A stretch of DNA of 64,000 nucleotides, from the NCBI RefSeq assembly GCF_014698065.1, contig NZ_JACJSI010000014.1, positions 1 through 64,000 of the forward strand. Direction: 5' to 3'. The notes beneath the pieces are model-generated. The model searched no databases, was not told the origin of the DNA, and saw nothing but the letters and a program-made list of their open reading frames with translations. Source of the DNA: Nostoc flagelliforme FACHB-838. GTDB taxonomy: Bacteria > Cyanobacteriota > Cyanobacteriia > Cyanobacteriales > Nostocaceae. Below are positions 36,056 to 46,309 of this stretch, piece after piece; the first letter of the stretch is position 1; each line of letters opens with the position of its first letter. The translations under genes were made by a program, and so were the position numbers.

Positions 36056-38725
36056 ATGGAGATAAATAGCCAGACTTCAGAATATAAGCAAAATATTCCA
36101 TTAAATACCTTAAATCACATGATCGCCACTCAAGTTATACAAGAATGGAATGATCCCCGTATAGATCATCATCAGGATCTGTGCATCCATAAAATGTTTG
36201 AGATGCAAGTAGAGCGATCGCCCCAAGCAATAGCTGTAGTATGTGAAAATACACAGCTTACTTATCAACAGTTAAACCAACAGGCAAATCAACTAGCGCA
36301 CCACCTATGTACTTTAGGCGTTGGGCCTGAAGTACTTGTGGGCATTTGCCTAGAGCGCTCCTTGGAGATGATTGTAGGACTGCTGGGAATCCTCAAAGCT
36401 GGAGGCGCTTATGTGCCTTTAGATCCGGCATATCCCTCAGAACGTTTAGCTTTTATCTTGGAAGACACCCAAACACCAATATTGTTAACCCAAGAAAAAT
36501 TTGTCAAGAATTTACCACCGCATCAGGCGCAAGTGGTTTGTCTAGACTTAGACTGGCAAGAAAATATTCAAAACAGTCAAAAAAATCCTGTAAATGAGAC
36601 TACGGCTGATAACCTCATCTACGTAATTTATACATCTGGCTCTACAGGACAGCCCAAGGGTGTAATGATCCCTCACCGTGGGATCTGCAATCAACTCCAC
36701 TGGAAGCAAACAACTTTTGGATTAACTAACGCAGACAAAGTTTTACTAACTATTTCCTTTAGCTTCGACCCCTCAGTATGGCAGATATTCTGGCCATTAT
36801 GCTTTGGAGGGCAGTTATTCATAGCTCGTCCTGGTGGACATCAGGATACAGCCTACCTTGTGAAGGTAATTATTGAGCAGCAAATCACTGTCCTGGCCTT
36901 AGTACCTTCCATCCTCCGTGTCTTACTAGAAGAGAAGGGAATTGAGAATTGCCGATTCATTAGGCACATTACCTGCGGTGGTGAAGCTTTACCTGGCGAA
37001 CTTATAGAACGTTTTTTTGCCCAACTGAATTTGAACAATGTTCTACATAACTGTTATGGCCCGACAGAAGCTTCCATTGATACTACTTTCTGGACTTGCC
37101 AGCGCGGTACTAATTACGACATTGCTCCCATTGGCCGTCCGATTACCAATGCAGAGATTCACATCCTTGATGAAAATTTGCAGCCTATGCCTGTTGGTGA
37201 ATCAGGTGAACTGTACATTGGCGGTATTGGTCTAGCGCGAGGCTATTTTAACCGTCCAGAATTGACCAAAGAGAAGTTCATTGTCGACCCTTTTAGCTCT
37301 GAAAGAGGGGCACGTCTTTACAAAACTGGGGACTTAGCACGTTATTTGAGCGATGGTAATATCGAGTTTCTTGGTCGTATTGACCACCAAGTAAAAATAC
37401 GTGGCTTCCGAATTGAATTAGGAGAAATTGAAGCTGTCCTTAGACAACACCCCTCTGTGAAAGAAGCTGTTGTTATCAGCAGAGAAGAAGTTCAGGGTGA
37501 CAAACGTCTTATAGCTTATCTGACTTTAAACTTGGAACAGACAGTTAAAGTTGAGCAACTGCGTCGTTTAATACAGCAGAAACTACCTATTTACATGATG
37601 CCTTCAGCCTTTGTTATCTTGAAAGCTTTACCAATGACTCCTAACGGCAAGATAGATCGCCGTTCTCTACCAGAACCTGCTCAAACTAGACAACAAGCAG
37701 AAGAAACTTTTGTCCCTCCCAACGATGAGATAGAACTCAAACTGGCAAGTATTTGGGAAAAAGTGCTAGGTATCAAGCCTATTGGCATCAAGGATAACTT
37801 CTTTGATTTAGGAGGCAACTCGTTGTTATCCATACGCCTGTTTGCCCAAGTTCAAAAAGCCTTTAAAAAAGATATGCCCTTGGCTATTCTTTATCAAAAT
37901 CCGACTATTGAACAACTAGCCATAATTATTCGCCAATTAGAGTTTTCACCATCTTTATCGTCTTTAGTACCAATTAAAGTTAATGGTTCTAAACCACCTT
38001 TATTTTTATGTCAAGGTTTTAGCTTATATCAATCTCTAGTTTCTTATTTAGATTCAGAGCAACCTGTTTATGCCCTAATATCAGAGGATGGACAAGGAAT
38101 GCCAATTAGATTCAATGGGATAGAGGAATTAGCATCGCACTACATCAATGAAATAAGAACTCTCCAACCTGAAGGCCCTTATCTTTTGGGGGGTCATTCT
38201 TTTGGAGGAATTATCGCATTTGAAATGGCTCAACAATTGTCATCACAAGGTCAGCAAATAGCTTTACTAGCTTTGTTTGATTCTTATGTACCAAGTACAA
38301 TTAAAAAAGCGTCTGTATCCAAGAGCCTATCATACAACTTGAATCAACTTTTAAAAATTGGGCCTGCCTATCTTCTAAGATATGCCATAGAACGGTTGTC
38401 AGAAAAATATGGTAATATCGCTCTGAAAAATAAATTTATTAGAATTAAAAAGCTCCAATATCTAGTTAGCCGAGCGGCATACTTTAAAATTGTAAAAGAA
38501 TATGCAACAAAGTATATACCGCAACCTTACTTGGGTCGTATAACTCTTTTGATGGCTAGTGATAGACGTATTCAGGATGAGCCTAAACTAGGTTGGACTA
38601 AGTTGGCAGGTGGAGGATTGGAGATACATGAAATTCCTGGGGATCACATTAGTATTTTCCAAGAGCCTAGTATCCGGTTAATCGCTAAAAAATTAGAGCT
38701 TTCTATAGATGATCGCCTGAGTTAA
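36056..38725 (+). CDS. Single-module non-ribosomal peptide synthetase, adenylation-thiolation-thioesterase
   Basis: An 889-residue enzyme that activates one amino acid, loads it on a carrier arm and releases it. Adenylation core motifs are YIYTSGSTG-type TSGSTGQPKG (about 192-201), NCYGPTEASIDTTFW, YKTGDLAR, GRIDHQVKIRGFRIELGEIE and NGKIDRRSL with the catalytic Lys. The carrier motif DNFFDLGGNSLLSIRL has its Ser near 588. The thioesterase has GHSFGG (Ser about 713) and a late GDHISIF with the catalytic His. Asp235 (GrsA numbering) is kept in SFDPSVW, so the substrate is probably an alpha-amino acid. By hand the pocket reads D-P-W-A-I-C-C-I-D, which I cannot match to a known substrate. No condensation domain and no other synthetase genes are present. 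Confidence 0.92.
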   Translation: MEINSQTSEYKQNIPLNTLNHMIATQVIQEWNDPRIDHHQDLCIHKMFEMQVERSPQAIAVVCENTQLTYQQLNQQANQLAHHLCTLGVGPEVLVGICLERSLEMIVGLLGILKAGGAYVPLDPAYPSERLAFILEDTQTPILLTQEKFVKNLPPHQAQVVCLDLDWQENIQNSQKNPVNETTADNLIYVIYTSGSTGQPKGVMIPHRGICNQLHWKQTTFGLTNADKVLLTISFSFDPSVWQIFWPLCFGGQLFIARPGGHQDTAYLVKVIIEQQITVLALVPSILRVLLEEKGIENCRFIRHITCGGEALPGELIERFFAQLNLNNVLHNCYGPTEASIDTTFWTCQRGTNYDIAPIGRPITNAEIHILDENLQPMPVGESGELYIGGIGLARGYFNRPELTKEKFIVDPFSSERGARLYKTGDLARYLSDGNIEFLGRIDHQVKIRGFRIELGEIEAVLRQHPSVKEAVVISREEVQGDKRLIAYLTLNLEQTVKVEQLRRLIQQKLPIYMMPSAFVILKALPMTPNGKIDRRSLPEPAQTRQQAEETFVPPNDEIELKLASIWEKVLGIKPIGIKDNFFDLGGNSLLSIRLFAQVQKAFKKDMPLAILYQNPTIEQLAIIIRQLEFSPSLSSLVPIKVNGSKPPLFLCQGFSLYQSLVSYLDSEQPVYALISEDGQGMPIRFNGIEELASHYINEIRTLQPEGPYLLGGHSFGGIIAFEMAQQLSSQGQQIALLALFDSYVPSTIKKASVSKSLSYNLNQLLKIGPAYLLRYAIERLSEKYGNIALKNKFIRIKKLQYLVSRAAYFKIVKEYATKYIPQPYLGRITLLMASDRRIQDEPKLGWTKLAGGGLEIHEIPGDHISIFQEPSIRLIAKKLELSIDDRLS

Positions 38726-39247
38726 TATTAGAGAATTAAGTCTTAATTTCTCGTTTTTTGGCATTACTTTTTACTTACCTCTCTGCTACGGTCGGGGAGG
38801 CTTTGAAGCCCAATTTTACTTTTTCTCTGCTTGTATAAAAATACCATCTGTGGTCAAATTTAATTAATTCAATGCTTACGCAAAATTTGCAAATATAAGC
38901 TTAATTTATCGAACCGCCTTTTGCTGCGTCGGTTTACGCCAACGGGTAGCGTCTCGCAGAGAAGACATCAATAATCGCAGAGTGTGCGTAAGTCCGATAA
39001 TTTTAGATTGCATATAAATTTTCCTAATCACATCAGGTACATCATAGTCACCTCCTCACTTGCAAAGAGCGCATGGAATCTGGATTCTTGTACCTTACTC
39101 AACTGAAAACCGCCATAACATAGTTTGATTTATTCTTGCCCAGTTATTTAGTGTTACAAATTGAACAGGGTTAATTCTTGTGGCATTAAAAGCTTGAATG
39201 ACTTTTGTTATTAGACTTTAAGTTGGTAAGCAATTCACAATCTACTG
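38726..39247. other. Intergenic with dispersed repeats
   Basis: About 520 bp. It contains two GC-rich dispersed repeats (38780-38811, CTCTGCTACGGTCGGGGAGG, and 38921-38964) in otherwise AT-rich sequence. No gene is seen. Confidence 0.5.
38921..38964 (+). repeat. Small dispersed repeat (gtagcgtctcgcagagaa family)
   Basis: Ends in GGGTAGCGTCTCGCAGAGAA, the same core as the copies at 18876-18917, 53664-53696 and 55001-55050. The left part (CTGCGTCGGTTTACGCC) differs between copies. Confidence 0.75.
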
Positions 39248-40429
39248 ATGCTATATAGACGATTTGGACGCACAGAATTACAGATGCCAGTGTTTTCCTG
39301 CGGTGGCATGAGATATCAGTTTAAATGGCAGGATGTTCCCAATAATGAAATTCCTGCTGATAACCAGGCGAATCTGGAAGCGACTATTAGAAGGGCGCTG
39401 GAAGTTGGGATTAATCATATTGAAACTGCTCGTGGTTATGGTACATCCGAAATGCAATTGGGGAGAATATTGCCTAAGTTTCCCCGCGAAAAGTTGATTG
39501 TTCAAACCAAAGTCAGCCCAACGGCAGATGCGAAAGAATTCCGTAACACATTTGAACAATCATTAAAAAATCTCCAGCTCGATTATGTTGACCTTTTAGG
39601 ATTGCATGGTATCAATCATCCTGAATCATTAGATTACAGTATCCGTTCTGGTGGCTGTTTGGAAGTAGCACAGCAGTTGCAAACTGAAGGAAAAGTTAGA
39701 TTTATTGGCTTTTCAACACACGGATCAACAGAGTCAATTGTGCAGACAATTAATACCAATAAATTTGATTACGTGAATTTGCATTGGTACTACATTAATC
39801 AATGGAATTGGGCGGCAATTGAAGCAGCTAAACGGCACGATATGGGGGTGTTTATCATTAGTCCATCTAATAAAGGAGGTTTGTTGTATGAACCTCCACA
39901 AAAATTAGTAAATCTTTGTGCCCCTTTGAGTCCGATGGTGTTTAATGATTTGTTTTGTCTGAGTCATCAAGAGGTACACACCCTGAGCTTGGGAGCAGCA
40001 AAACCACAAGATTTTGATGAACATCTGAAGACTTTAGAATTAATAGATCGGTCATCAGAAATTTTGCCACCAATTTTAGCAAGATTGGAATCAGAAGCGA
40101 TCGCTACTTTGGGAGAAGATTGGGTAAAAACCTGGGAAACAAATCTACCAGCCTTTGAGGAAACCCCTGGTGAGGTAAATATTCGGGTGATTTTGTGGCT
40201 GTGGAATTTAGCGATCGCTTACGATTTGGTAGACTACGCTAAAATGCGCTACAACTTGCTTGGCAATGGCGGCCACTGGTTCCCCGGCAACAAAGCCGAC
40301 CAGCTAGATAAATTAGACTTGCGGCAATGTCTTGCCCACAATCCCTACGCCGATAAAATACCAAAAATTTTGGCACAAGCCCATCGGATGCTGGCGGGTG
40401 AAGAAGTGCGACGTTTATCACAAGAGTAA
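39248..40429 (+). CDS. Aldo/keto reductase family protein
   Basis: A 393-residue protein whose first 270 residues form an NAD(P)H-dependent aldo/keto reductase barrel. It starts MLYRRFGRTELQMPVFSCGG. Catalytic Tyr lies in TARGYGTSE, Lys in LIVQTKV and His in DLLGLHGIN. The usual Asp of the tetrad (xDTA) is Glu here (HIETARGYG). The phosphate-binding SPSNKGGLL follows. The C-terminal 120 residues extend beyond the barrel and resemble the long form found in bacteria with an extra helical part, here without a Cys cluster. Substrate unknown. ATG at 39248. Confidence 0.88.
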   Translation: MLYRRFGRTELQMPVFSCGGMRYQFKWQDVPNNEIPADNQANLEATIRRALEVGINHIETARGYGTSEMQLGRILPKFPREKLIVQTKVSPTADAKEFRNTFEQSLKNLQLDYVDLLGLHGINHPESLDYSIRSGGCLEVAQQLQTEGKVRFIGFSTHGSTESIVQTINTNKFDYVNLHWYYINQWNWAAIEAAKRHDMGVFIISPSNKGGLLYEPPQKLVNLCAPLSPMVFNDLFCLSHQEVHTLSLGAAKPQDFDEHLKTLELIDRSSEILPPILARLESEAIATLGEDWVKTWETNLPAFEETPGEVNIRVILWLWNLAIAYDLVDYAKMRYNLLGNGGHWFPGNKADQLDKLDLRQCLAHNPYADKIPKILAQAHRMLAGEEVRRLSQE

Positions 40430-40528
40430 GTATGAGGCTAGGGGGATAGTTCAGGTGGGAATTTGCACATAACGTTAATTTATAATTATTAATGCCCAAC
40501 TGCCCTATTCCCAAGGTTTTAACAATCG

Positions 40529-41857
40529 CTACTCAGATTTTTTCTGATCTGCTGATTGAGTTGCCTTCGGGACGACTAGCACCTTGTCAACGCGATTACC
40601 ATCCATATCCATCACCTCAATTCGCATACTTTGCCATTCAAAGTGATCTGCTGCGGCAGGAATACGGCCTAAATGGGTGATGACAAAACCGCCCAAAGTT
40701 TGATAGCTGCCACGTTCCTCTGACTCCCACTCTTCCATACCGAAAAGTTCCAAAAACTCTTCTACAGGCAACATCCCATCCAAAAGCCAGGAACCATCTT
40801 CGCGTTGCACAGCTTGTGGTTGATCCTGTCCATCTGTTGAAGGAACATCACCTACGATTTCACTCATGATGTCGTTAAGAGTGACTAATCCTTGAATCAC
40901 GCCGTATTCATCGACTACCAACGCCATGTGAGTAATGGTTTGCTTGAACAATTCCAAAACTTTTAAGCCACGAGTGCTTTCTGGAACAAATACGGGCTGT
41001 CGCAATCCGATCGTTAAGTCCAGGGGTTCTCCTCGGAAACTCCTGGCTAATAAGTCGGTGACAGGAATAACACCCAGCACATTGTCAAGTCCTCCTTGAC
41101 AAACTGGATACCGAGAATAGGCACTATCAACCATTTTTTGGCGATTTTCTTCGGCAGAGTCGTCTAAGTCTAGCCAAACAATATCAGGACGGGGTGTCAT
41201 TAAATAGCTGACAGGGCGATCGCCTAAACGAAAGACTCGCTCTACCATATCCTGTTCAGCTTCCTCAAAGGTTCCCGCCTCAGTCCCTTGCTCAATTAAA
41301 ATTTTAATTTCTTCTTCGGTGACTTGCGGCTCGGTAGAAGCTGTAATTCCTAGTAATCGCAGGATCAAATCTGTAGAAGCACTTAAAAGATATACCATTG
41401 GCGAAGCGATCGCCGATAAGGCACGCATTGGAATAGCGACAGTCGAGGCAATTCTTTCTGGGTTGTTTAATGCTAGACGCTTTGGTACTAATTCGCCAAC
41501 AATGAGTGACAAATAGGTAATAATCAAAACCACTATTCCAAAAGATATTGGTTCACTATAAGGTGCTAACAAGGGTACAAGTCGCACATAGACTGCCAGT
41601 CGGTTGGCAATTGTTGCTCCTCCAAAAGCACCAGTTAGGATACCGATCAGAGAAATACCTACTTGAACGGTTGACAGGAAATGGTTTGGAGACTCAGCTA
41701 GCTTCAATGCAACCTTTGCCTTGGCATCTCCTTGATTGGCAAGCTGCTGTAGCCTAACTTTCCGCGCCGAGACAATTGCCATCTCAGACATGGAAAACAC
41801 GCCATTGGCAATAATTAGCACCAAAATGATTAAAATTTCAAAAGTTATGGAGGACAT
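40529..41857 (-). CDS. CNNM/hemolysin C-type membrane protein (DUF21, CBS pair, CorC_HlyC)
   Basis: A 442-residue inner-membrane protein. The N-terminal DUF21 domain has about four hydrophobic segments with FSMSEMAIVSARKVRL and GELVPKRLAL. Two CBS domains follow (MTPRPDIVWLDLDDS; YPVCQGGLDNVLGVIPVTDL; MALVVDEYGVIQGLVTLNDI). The C-terminal CorC_HlyC transporter-associated domain ends near DGNRVDKVLVV. The family is linked to Mg2+ or Co2+ efflux; hemolysis is a historic name. ATG at 41857. It is single and convergent with the reductase gene. Confidence 0.92.
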   Translation of the reverse strand: MSSITFEILIILVLIIANGVFSMSEMAIVSARKVRLQQLANQGDAKAKVALKLAESPNHFLSTVQVGISLIGILTGAFGGATIANRLAVYVRLVPLLAPYSEPISFGIVVLIITYLSLIVGELVPKRLALNNPERIASTVAIPMRALSAIASPMVYLLSASTDLILRLLGITASTEPQVTEEEIKILIEQGTEAGTFEEAEQDMVERVFRLGDRPVSYLMTPRPDIVWLDLDDSAEENRQKMVDSAYSRYPVCQGGLDNVLGVIPVTDLLARSFRGEPLDLTIGLRQPVFVPESTRGLKVLELFKQTITHMALVVDEYGVIQGLVTLNDIMSEIVGDVPSTDGQDQPQAVQREDGSWLLDGMLPVEEFLELFGMEEWESEERGSYQTLGGFVITHLGRIPAAADHFEWQSMRIEVMDMDGNRVDKVLVVPKATQSADQKKSE

Positions 41858-42093
41858 GTTTAAAATTGCCGCTTATCAGAGCGAACGTAGCTCAATCCCT
41901 AGTATCTAGTATTAAAGGTGTTTAGATAAATGCTTTGACTATACACAAAGTAATAGTTATAGTTCTTAAGTTTATTAGTCGCTGTGTATTATTCTTCCAC
42001 CGAAGGGATAAGAAAGCTGTTAACACTTTTAAAATGGTTGACATAAACTGCCTGAAAATTTTCTGACCCACAAAGACTCCCATAGTAGTACTT

Positions 42094-45000
42094 ATGTCAT
42101 TTTCTTCTATTGTGCGTGCCTTAGGCCGATCGTCGCTCACTACTGAATTTATTTCTAAGCTGAATCGACAACAAGAATTGCGGTTAAATGGTATTCCCCG
42201 GTTGCCCAAGACTTTGGTTGCTTCAGCATTAGCGCAGGCTCAGGGCAAGGATTTGTTCGTAGTTTGCGCCACTCTGGAGGAAGCTGGACGCGTTTACGCA
42301 CAACTGGAGGCGATGGGATGGCAAACAGTACATTTTTACCCCACCTCTGAGGCTTCTCCCTACGAACCTTTTGACCCAGAAACTGAAATGAGTTGGGGGC
42401 AAATGCAGGTATTGGCGGATTTGGGAAGGTGGCATGAGGAATGGGGTATGGGGAATGAGGAAGAAAAACCCCCAAATTCTAATTCTCAATTACCCAAGAT
42501 GGCCATTGTGGCTACTCAAGGAGCGCTGCAACCTCATTTGCCTCCACCAGAAGCTTTTGGGCGATTCTGTCTTACTCTGAAAAAGGGAATGGAATTAGAC
42601 TTGAATGCCTTCAGTGAGAAGATAACTATTTTGGGGTACGAAAGAGTGCCTTTGGTGGAAACGGAAGGGCAATGGAGTCGGCGGGGCGATATTGTTGATG
42701 TGTTTCCGGTTTCCTCTGAGTTACCAGTCCGGTTGGAATGGTTTGGCGATGAAATCGAGCAAATGCGAGAATTTGACCCAGCAACTCAACGTTCAGCCCT
42801 CGACAAAGTTGACCAGTTAATTCTTACACCTACTAGCTTTACTCCCGTCGTGATGGCTGCACTGAAAAATAGTGCCCAGTTCCGAGTGCTGAGTGCTGAG
42901 TTAAATTCTGACTCAGAATTGAGCACTAATAACTCGTCTCTTTTGGAGGGTAGTCGTCGCTTTTTGGGGTTGGCTTTCGAGCAACCAGCGTCCCTGCTAA
43001 ACTACTTAGCAGAAAATACCCTGATTGCCATTGATGAGCCAGAACAGTGTCATGCTCATAGCGATCGCTGGGTAGAAAATGCTGAGGAGCAATGGGGAAT
43101 GGCGCATGGGGAAGAATCTACTCCTCTAAGATTGCCGAAAATCCACCGTTCGTTTGATGACTCTCTGCTTGATGTTGCCAAATTTAAAACATTATATTTG
43201 TCGGAATTGTCAGAGGAAAATAGTGGGATCAATCTTGCCTGCCGGCCTGTTCCAGCCACGCCGCACCAGTTTGCTAAACTAGCTGAAACCATCCGCCAAG
43301 AACGCGAGCGCAATTTTTCGATTTGGCTGCTTTCTGCTCAACCTTCGCGTTCCGTTTCCCTGTTGCAAGAACATGATTGTCCGGCTCAGTTTATCCCCAA
43401 TCCCCGAGACTACCAAGCGATAGATAAGCTGCAAATTAACCATACTCCCATAGCCTTAAAATATTCTGGGCTTGCAGAACTAGAAGGTTTTATCCTGCCG
43501 ACATACCGATTAGTAATCGTTACAGATCGGGAATTTTTTGGGCAGCATTCCTTGGCGACTCCCGGCTATATCCGCAAGCGTCACAAAGCTACTTCTAAAC
43601 AAGTCGATCCCAATAAGCTACGTCCGGGCGATTATGTGGTTCATAGAAATCATGGTGTTGGCAAATTTGTCAAGCTGGAAAGTTTGACGATTAATAATGA
43701 AACCCGTGATTATTTGGTGGTGCAGTATGCTGATGGTTTATTAAGAGTCGCAGCCGATCAAGTAGGTGCTTTATCCCGGTTCCGCGCCGGAGGTGATAAA
43801 GCACCGGAACTCAACAGGATGACTGGTAAAGCTTGGGAAAATACCAAGAATAAAGTCCGCAAAGCGATTAAAAAATTGGCGGTGGACTTGTTGAAACTGT
43901 ATGCAGCGCGATCGCAACAACAAGGTTTTAGCTTCCCAGGCGATATGCCTTGGCAGGAAGAACTAGAGGATTCTTTCCCCTATCAACCCACAACTGATCA
44001 ACTCAAAGCCGTACAAGATGTGAAACGCGACATGGAAAGCGATCGCCCAATGGATCGCTTAGTTTGTGGGGATGTCGGTTTCGGGAAGACGGAAGTGGCG
44101 ATTCGTGCTGTTTTTAAAGCAGTCACCGCCGGTAAACAAGTGGCACTCCTTGCGCCAACCACTATTTTAACACAGCAGCATTACCATACACTCAAAGAAC
44201 GTTTTGCTCCCTACCCCGTAAATGTCGGTTTACTCAACCGCTTTCGGTCTGCTGAAGAACGCCGCGAGATTCAAAAGCGATTGGCAACGGGTGAATTAGA
44301 TGTAGTGGTTGGTACGCACCAACTTTTAGGTAAGGGTGTATCATTCAAGGATTTAGGGCTGTTGGTGGTGGATGAAGAACAGCGATTTGGGGTGAATCAG
44401 AAAGAGAAAATTAAAAGCCTAAAAACTCAGGTTGATGTGCTGACTCTCTCCGCCACACCCATTCCCCGAACTTTGTATATGTCCTTGTCGGGAATTCGGG
44501 AAATGAGTTTGATTACTACACCACCCCCAACCAGACGCCCGATCAAAACCCATCTGTCACCAATAAATTCCGAAAGTATCCGCACTGCTATTCGTCAAGA
44601 ATTAGACAGAGGTGGGCAGGTATTTTACGTAGTTCCACGGGTGGATGGAATTGAAGAGACAACAGCCAATTTACGAGAAGTTTTACCGGGAGCTAGGTTT
44701 GCGATCGCTCACGGTCAAATGGATGAAAGCGAGTTAGAATCAACCATGCTCACTTTCAGCAATGGCGATGCAGATATCCTCGTTTGTACGACAATTATTG
44801 AATCTGGCTTAGATATTCCGCGAGTCAACACCATTTTAATTGAAGATGCTCACCGCTTTGGTTTGGCACAACTGTATCAATTACGCGGTCGTGTGGGACG
44901 TGCAGGTATTCAAGCTCATGCTTGGTTATTTTATCCAAAGCAACGGCAATTATCTGATGCGGCTCGACAACGTTTACGAGCAATTCAGGAATTTACTCAA

Positions 45001-45633
45001 CTAGGTTCTGGATATCAGCTAGCGATGCGTGACATGGAAATTAGAGGCGTGGGTAATTTGCTAGGTGCAGAACAATCCGGTCAAATGGATGCCATCGGTT
45101 TTGATTTATACATGGAAATGCTAGAAGAAGCAATTCGGGAAATCCGAGGACAAGAAATTCCACAAGTGGAGGATACCCAGATTGACCTTAACCTGACGGC
45201 GTTTATTCCGGCGGATTATATCACCGATTTGGATCAAAAGATGAGTGCTTACCGGGCAGTGGCCACAGCTAAATCTAAATCAGAATTAAAGCAGATTGCA
45301 GCCGAGTGGAGCGATCGCTATGGTACTTTACCAGTCTCTGCAAATCAACTTTTGCGAGTCATGGAACTCAAACAGCTAGCGAAAAAACTCGGATTTAGCC
45401 GGATTAAACCAGAAAACAAGCAGCACGTTGTTTTAGAAACACCGATGGAAGAACCCGCTTGGAATTTGTTAGCGGCGAATTTACCAGACAATCTCAAAAC
45501 GCGCTTTGTCTATTCTCCTGGGAAAGTGACGGTACGCGGATTAGGAGTTTTTAAAGCAGATCAACAATTGCAGAATTTGATTGATGCTTTTGGGAGAATG
45601 CAAGGTGCGATTCCAGAGGCGGCTGTTGTTTGA
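42094..45633 (+). CDS. mfd: Transcription-repair coupling factor
   Basis: A 1179-residue ATPase that removes RNA polymerase stalled at DNA damage and recruits UvrA. It has the UvrB-homology region, then the RNA-polymerase-interacting domain ([20 protein letters not shown], about 508-527). The RecG-like translocase motor shows Walker [20 protein letters not shown] and GRVGRAG, and the UvrA-masking C-terminal domain follows. Length is close to the family norm. Three low-complexity stretches interrupt the N-terminal half in frame, encoded by intergenic-type repeats at 42431-42495, 42868-42936 and 43081-43125. Start ATG at 42094. Confidence 0.96.
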   Translation: MSFSSIVRALGRSSLTTEFISKLNRQQELRLNGIPRLPKTLVASALAQAQGKDLFVVCATLEEAGRVYAQLEAMGWQTVHFYPTSEASPYEPFDPETEMSWGQMQVLADLGRWHEEWGMGNEEEKPPNSNSQLPKMAIVATQGALQPHLPPPEAFGRFCLTLKKGMELDLNAFSEKITILGYERVPLVETEGQWSRRGDIVDVFPVSSELPVRLEWFGDEIEQMREFDPATQRSALDKVDQLILTPTSFTPVVMAALKNSAQFRVLSAELNSDSELSTNNSSLLEGSRRFLGLAFEQPASLLNYLAENTLIAIDEPEQCHAHSDRWVENAEEQWGMAHGEESTPLRLPKIHRSFDDSLLDVAKFKTLYLSELSEENSGINLACRPVPATPHQFAKLAETIRQERERNFSIWLLSAQPSRSVSLLQEHDCPAQFIPNPRDYQAIDKLQINHTPIALKYSGLAELEGFILPTYRLVIVTDREFFGQHSLATPGYIRKRHKATSKQVDPNKLRPGDYVVHRNHGVGKFVKLESLTINNETRDYLVVQYADGLLRVAADQVGALSRFRAGGDKAPELNRMTGKAWENTKNKVRKAIKKLAVDLLKLYAARSQQQGFSFPGDMPWQEELEDSFPYQPTTDQLKAVQDVKRDMESDRPMDRLVCGDVGFGKTEVAIRAVFKAVTAGKQVALLAPTTILTQQHYHTLKERFAPYPVNVGLLNRFRSAEERREIQKRLATGELDVVVGTHQLLGKGVSFKDLGLLVVDEEQRFGVNQKEKIKSLKTQVDVLTLSATPIPRTLYMSLSGIREMSLITTPPPTRRPIKTHLSPINSESIRTAIRQELDRGGQVFYVVPRVDGIEETTANLREVLPGARFAIAHGQMDESELESTMLTFSNGDADILVCTTIIESGLDIPRVNTILIEDAHRFGLAQLYQLRGRVGRAGIQAHAWLFYPKQRQLSDAARQRLRAIQEFTQLGSGYQLAMRDMEIRGVGNLLGAEQSGQMDAIGFDLYMEMLEEAIREIRGQEIPQVEDTQIDLNLTAFIPADYITDLDQKMSAYRAVATAKSKSELKQIAAEWSDRYGTLPVSANQLLRVMELKQLAKKLGFSRIKPENKQHVVLETPMEEPAWNLLAANLPDNLKTRFVYSPGKVTVRGLGVFKADQQLQNLIDAFGRMQGAIPEAAVV
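42868..42936 (+). repeat. Inverted 'gagtgctgagt' repeat inside mfd
   Basis: GAGTGCTGAGTGCTGAGTTA is followed by ACTCAGAATTGAGCACT, an imperfect inverted repeat of the type usual between genes in Nostoc-like genomes. Here it is translated in frame as [17 protein letters not shown] within mfd. Confidence 0.6.
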
Positions 45634-45753
45634 TCGGTAGAAAAAGATTAGTCATCAAGTGAAAACATATCTCAGACTTACTGAGAAGTAGTTTAGAGTA
45701 AAATAAGGTCTTCAAAGCATAGACAATGACGAGCAGTTGAAAAGAGTGGAAAC

Positions 45754-45966
45754 ATGGAAACTACAACTAAAAGGCAAGCGTTAATCAAGGCTATTCATGA
45801 ACAAATAGAACTGGCTTATGACGATACATTACAAGAAATTTTATCACTGTTGGAAATCTGTAAACAGGAAGACGAATCCGACGAAAGAGACTTTGAAGAG
45901 GGATTAAAAGATATCGTAGAAAATGGTACTTTAACTTGGTCAGAACATCAGCAAAAAACTGCATGA
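45754..45966 (+). CDS. Antitoxin of a RelE/ParE-type toxin-antitoxin pair
   Basis: A 70-residue acidic, helical protein (AIHEQIELAYDDTLQEILSL, CKQEDESDERDFEEGLKDIV). It precedes a RelE/ParE-like toxin gene and its stop overlaps that start (ATGA), the usual arrangement in which an antitoxin is made first and neutralises its partner. No known DNA-binding motif is plain, though the N-terminal helices could form one. The closest known relatives are small cyanobacterial antitoxins without a firm family name. ATG at 45754. Confidence 0.75.
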   Translation: METTTKRQALIKAIHEQIELAYDDTLQEILSLLEICKQEDESDERDFEEGLKDIVENGTLTWSEHQQKTA

Positions 45967-46226
45967 GCTACCAAGTAGAAATTTCCAAAAGTGCATCTAA
46001 ACAACTCAAAAAGTTACCCGTAGATATTCAAGAAAAGCTAGAGAGCAAAATTCAACAATTAGCTATTGATCCACGCCCTGATGGTGTCGGCAAATTAAAA
46101 AATGGTGAAAATCGTTATCGCATCAGAGTAGGCGATTATCGAATTTTGTATCATATTTACGATGATGTCTTAGTAGTAACCGTTGTCAAAGTAGGACATC
46201 GTAGAGAAGTTTATAAAGATGATTGA
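45963..46226 (+). CDS. RelE/ParE-family toxin
   Basis: An 87-residue RelE-fold protein from the ATG at 45963: MSYQVEISKSASKQLKKLP, LAIDPRPDGVGKLKNG, YRIRVGDYRILYHIYDD and VTVVKVGHRREVYK. The pattern of basic residues and the final Arg-x-x-Tyr match ribosome-dependent mRNA interferases such as RelE, with ParE (gyrase poison) as the alternative. The frame is open upstream inside the antitoxin gene, but ATG 45963 gives the correct family start and the ATGA overlap. Confidence 0.9.
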   Translation: MSYQVEISKSASKQLKKLPVDIQEKLESKIQQLAIDPRPDGVGKLKNGENRYRIRVGDYRILYHIYDDVLVVTVVKVGHRREVYKDD

Positions 46227-46309
46227 CGCTTGAACAGGCAATAATTTAATACCCAGCCCTTTGAGTCTAGTGAACAAAATTAAAGGAAATACCAACCTAA
46301 CTTCAACTC

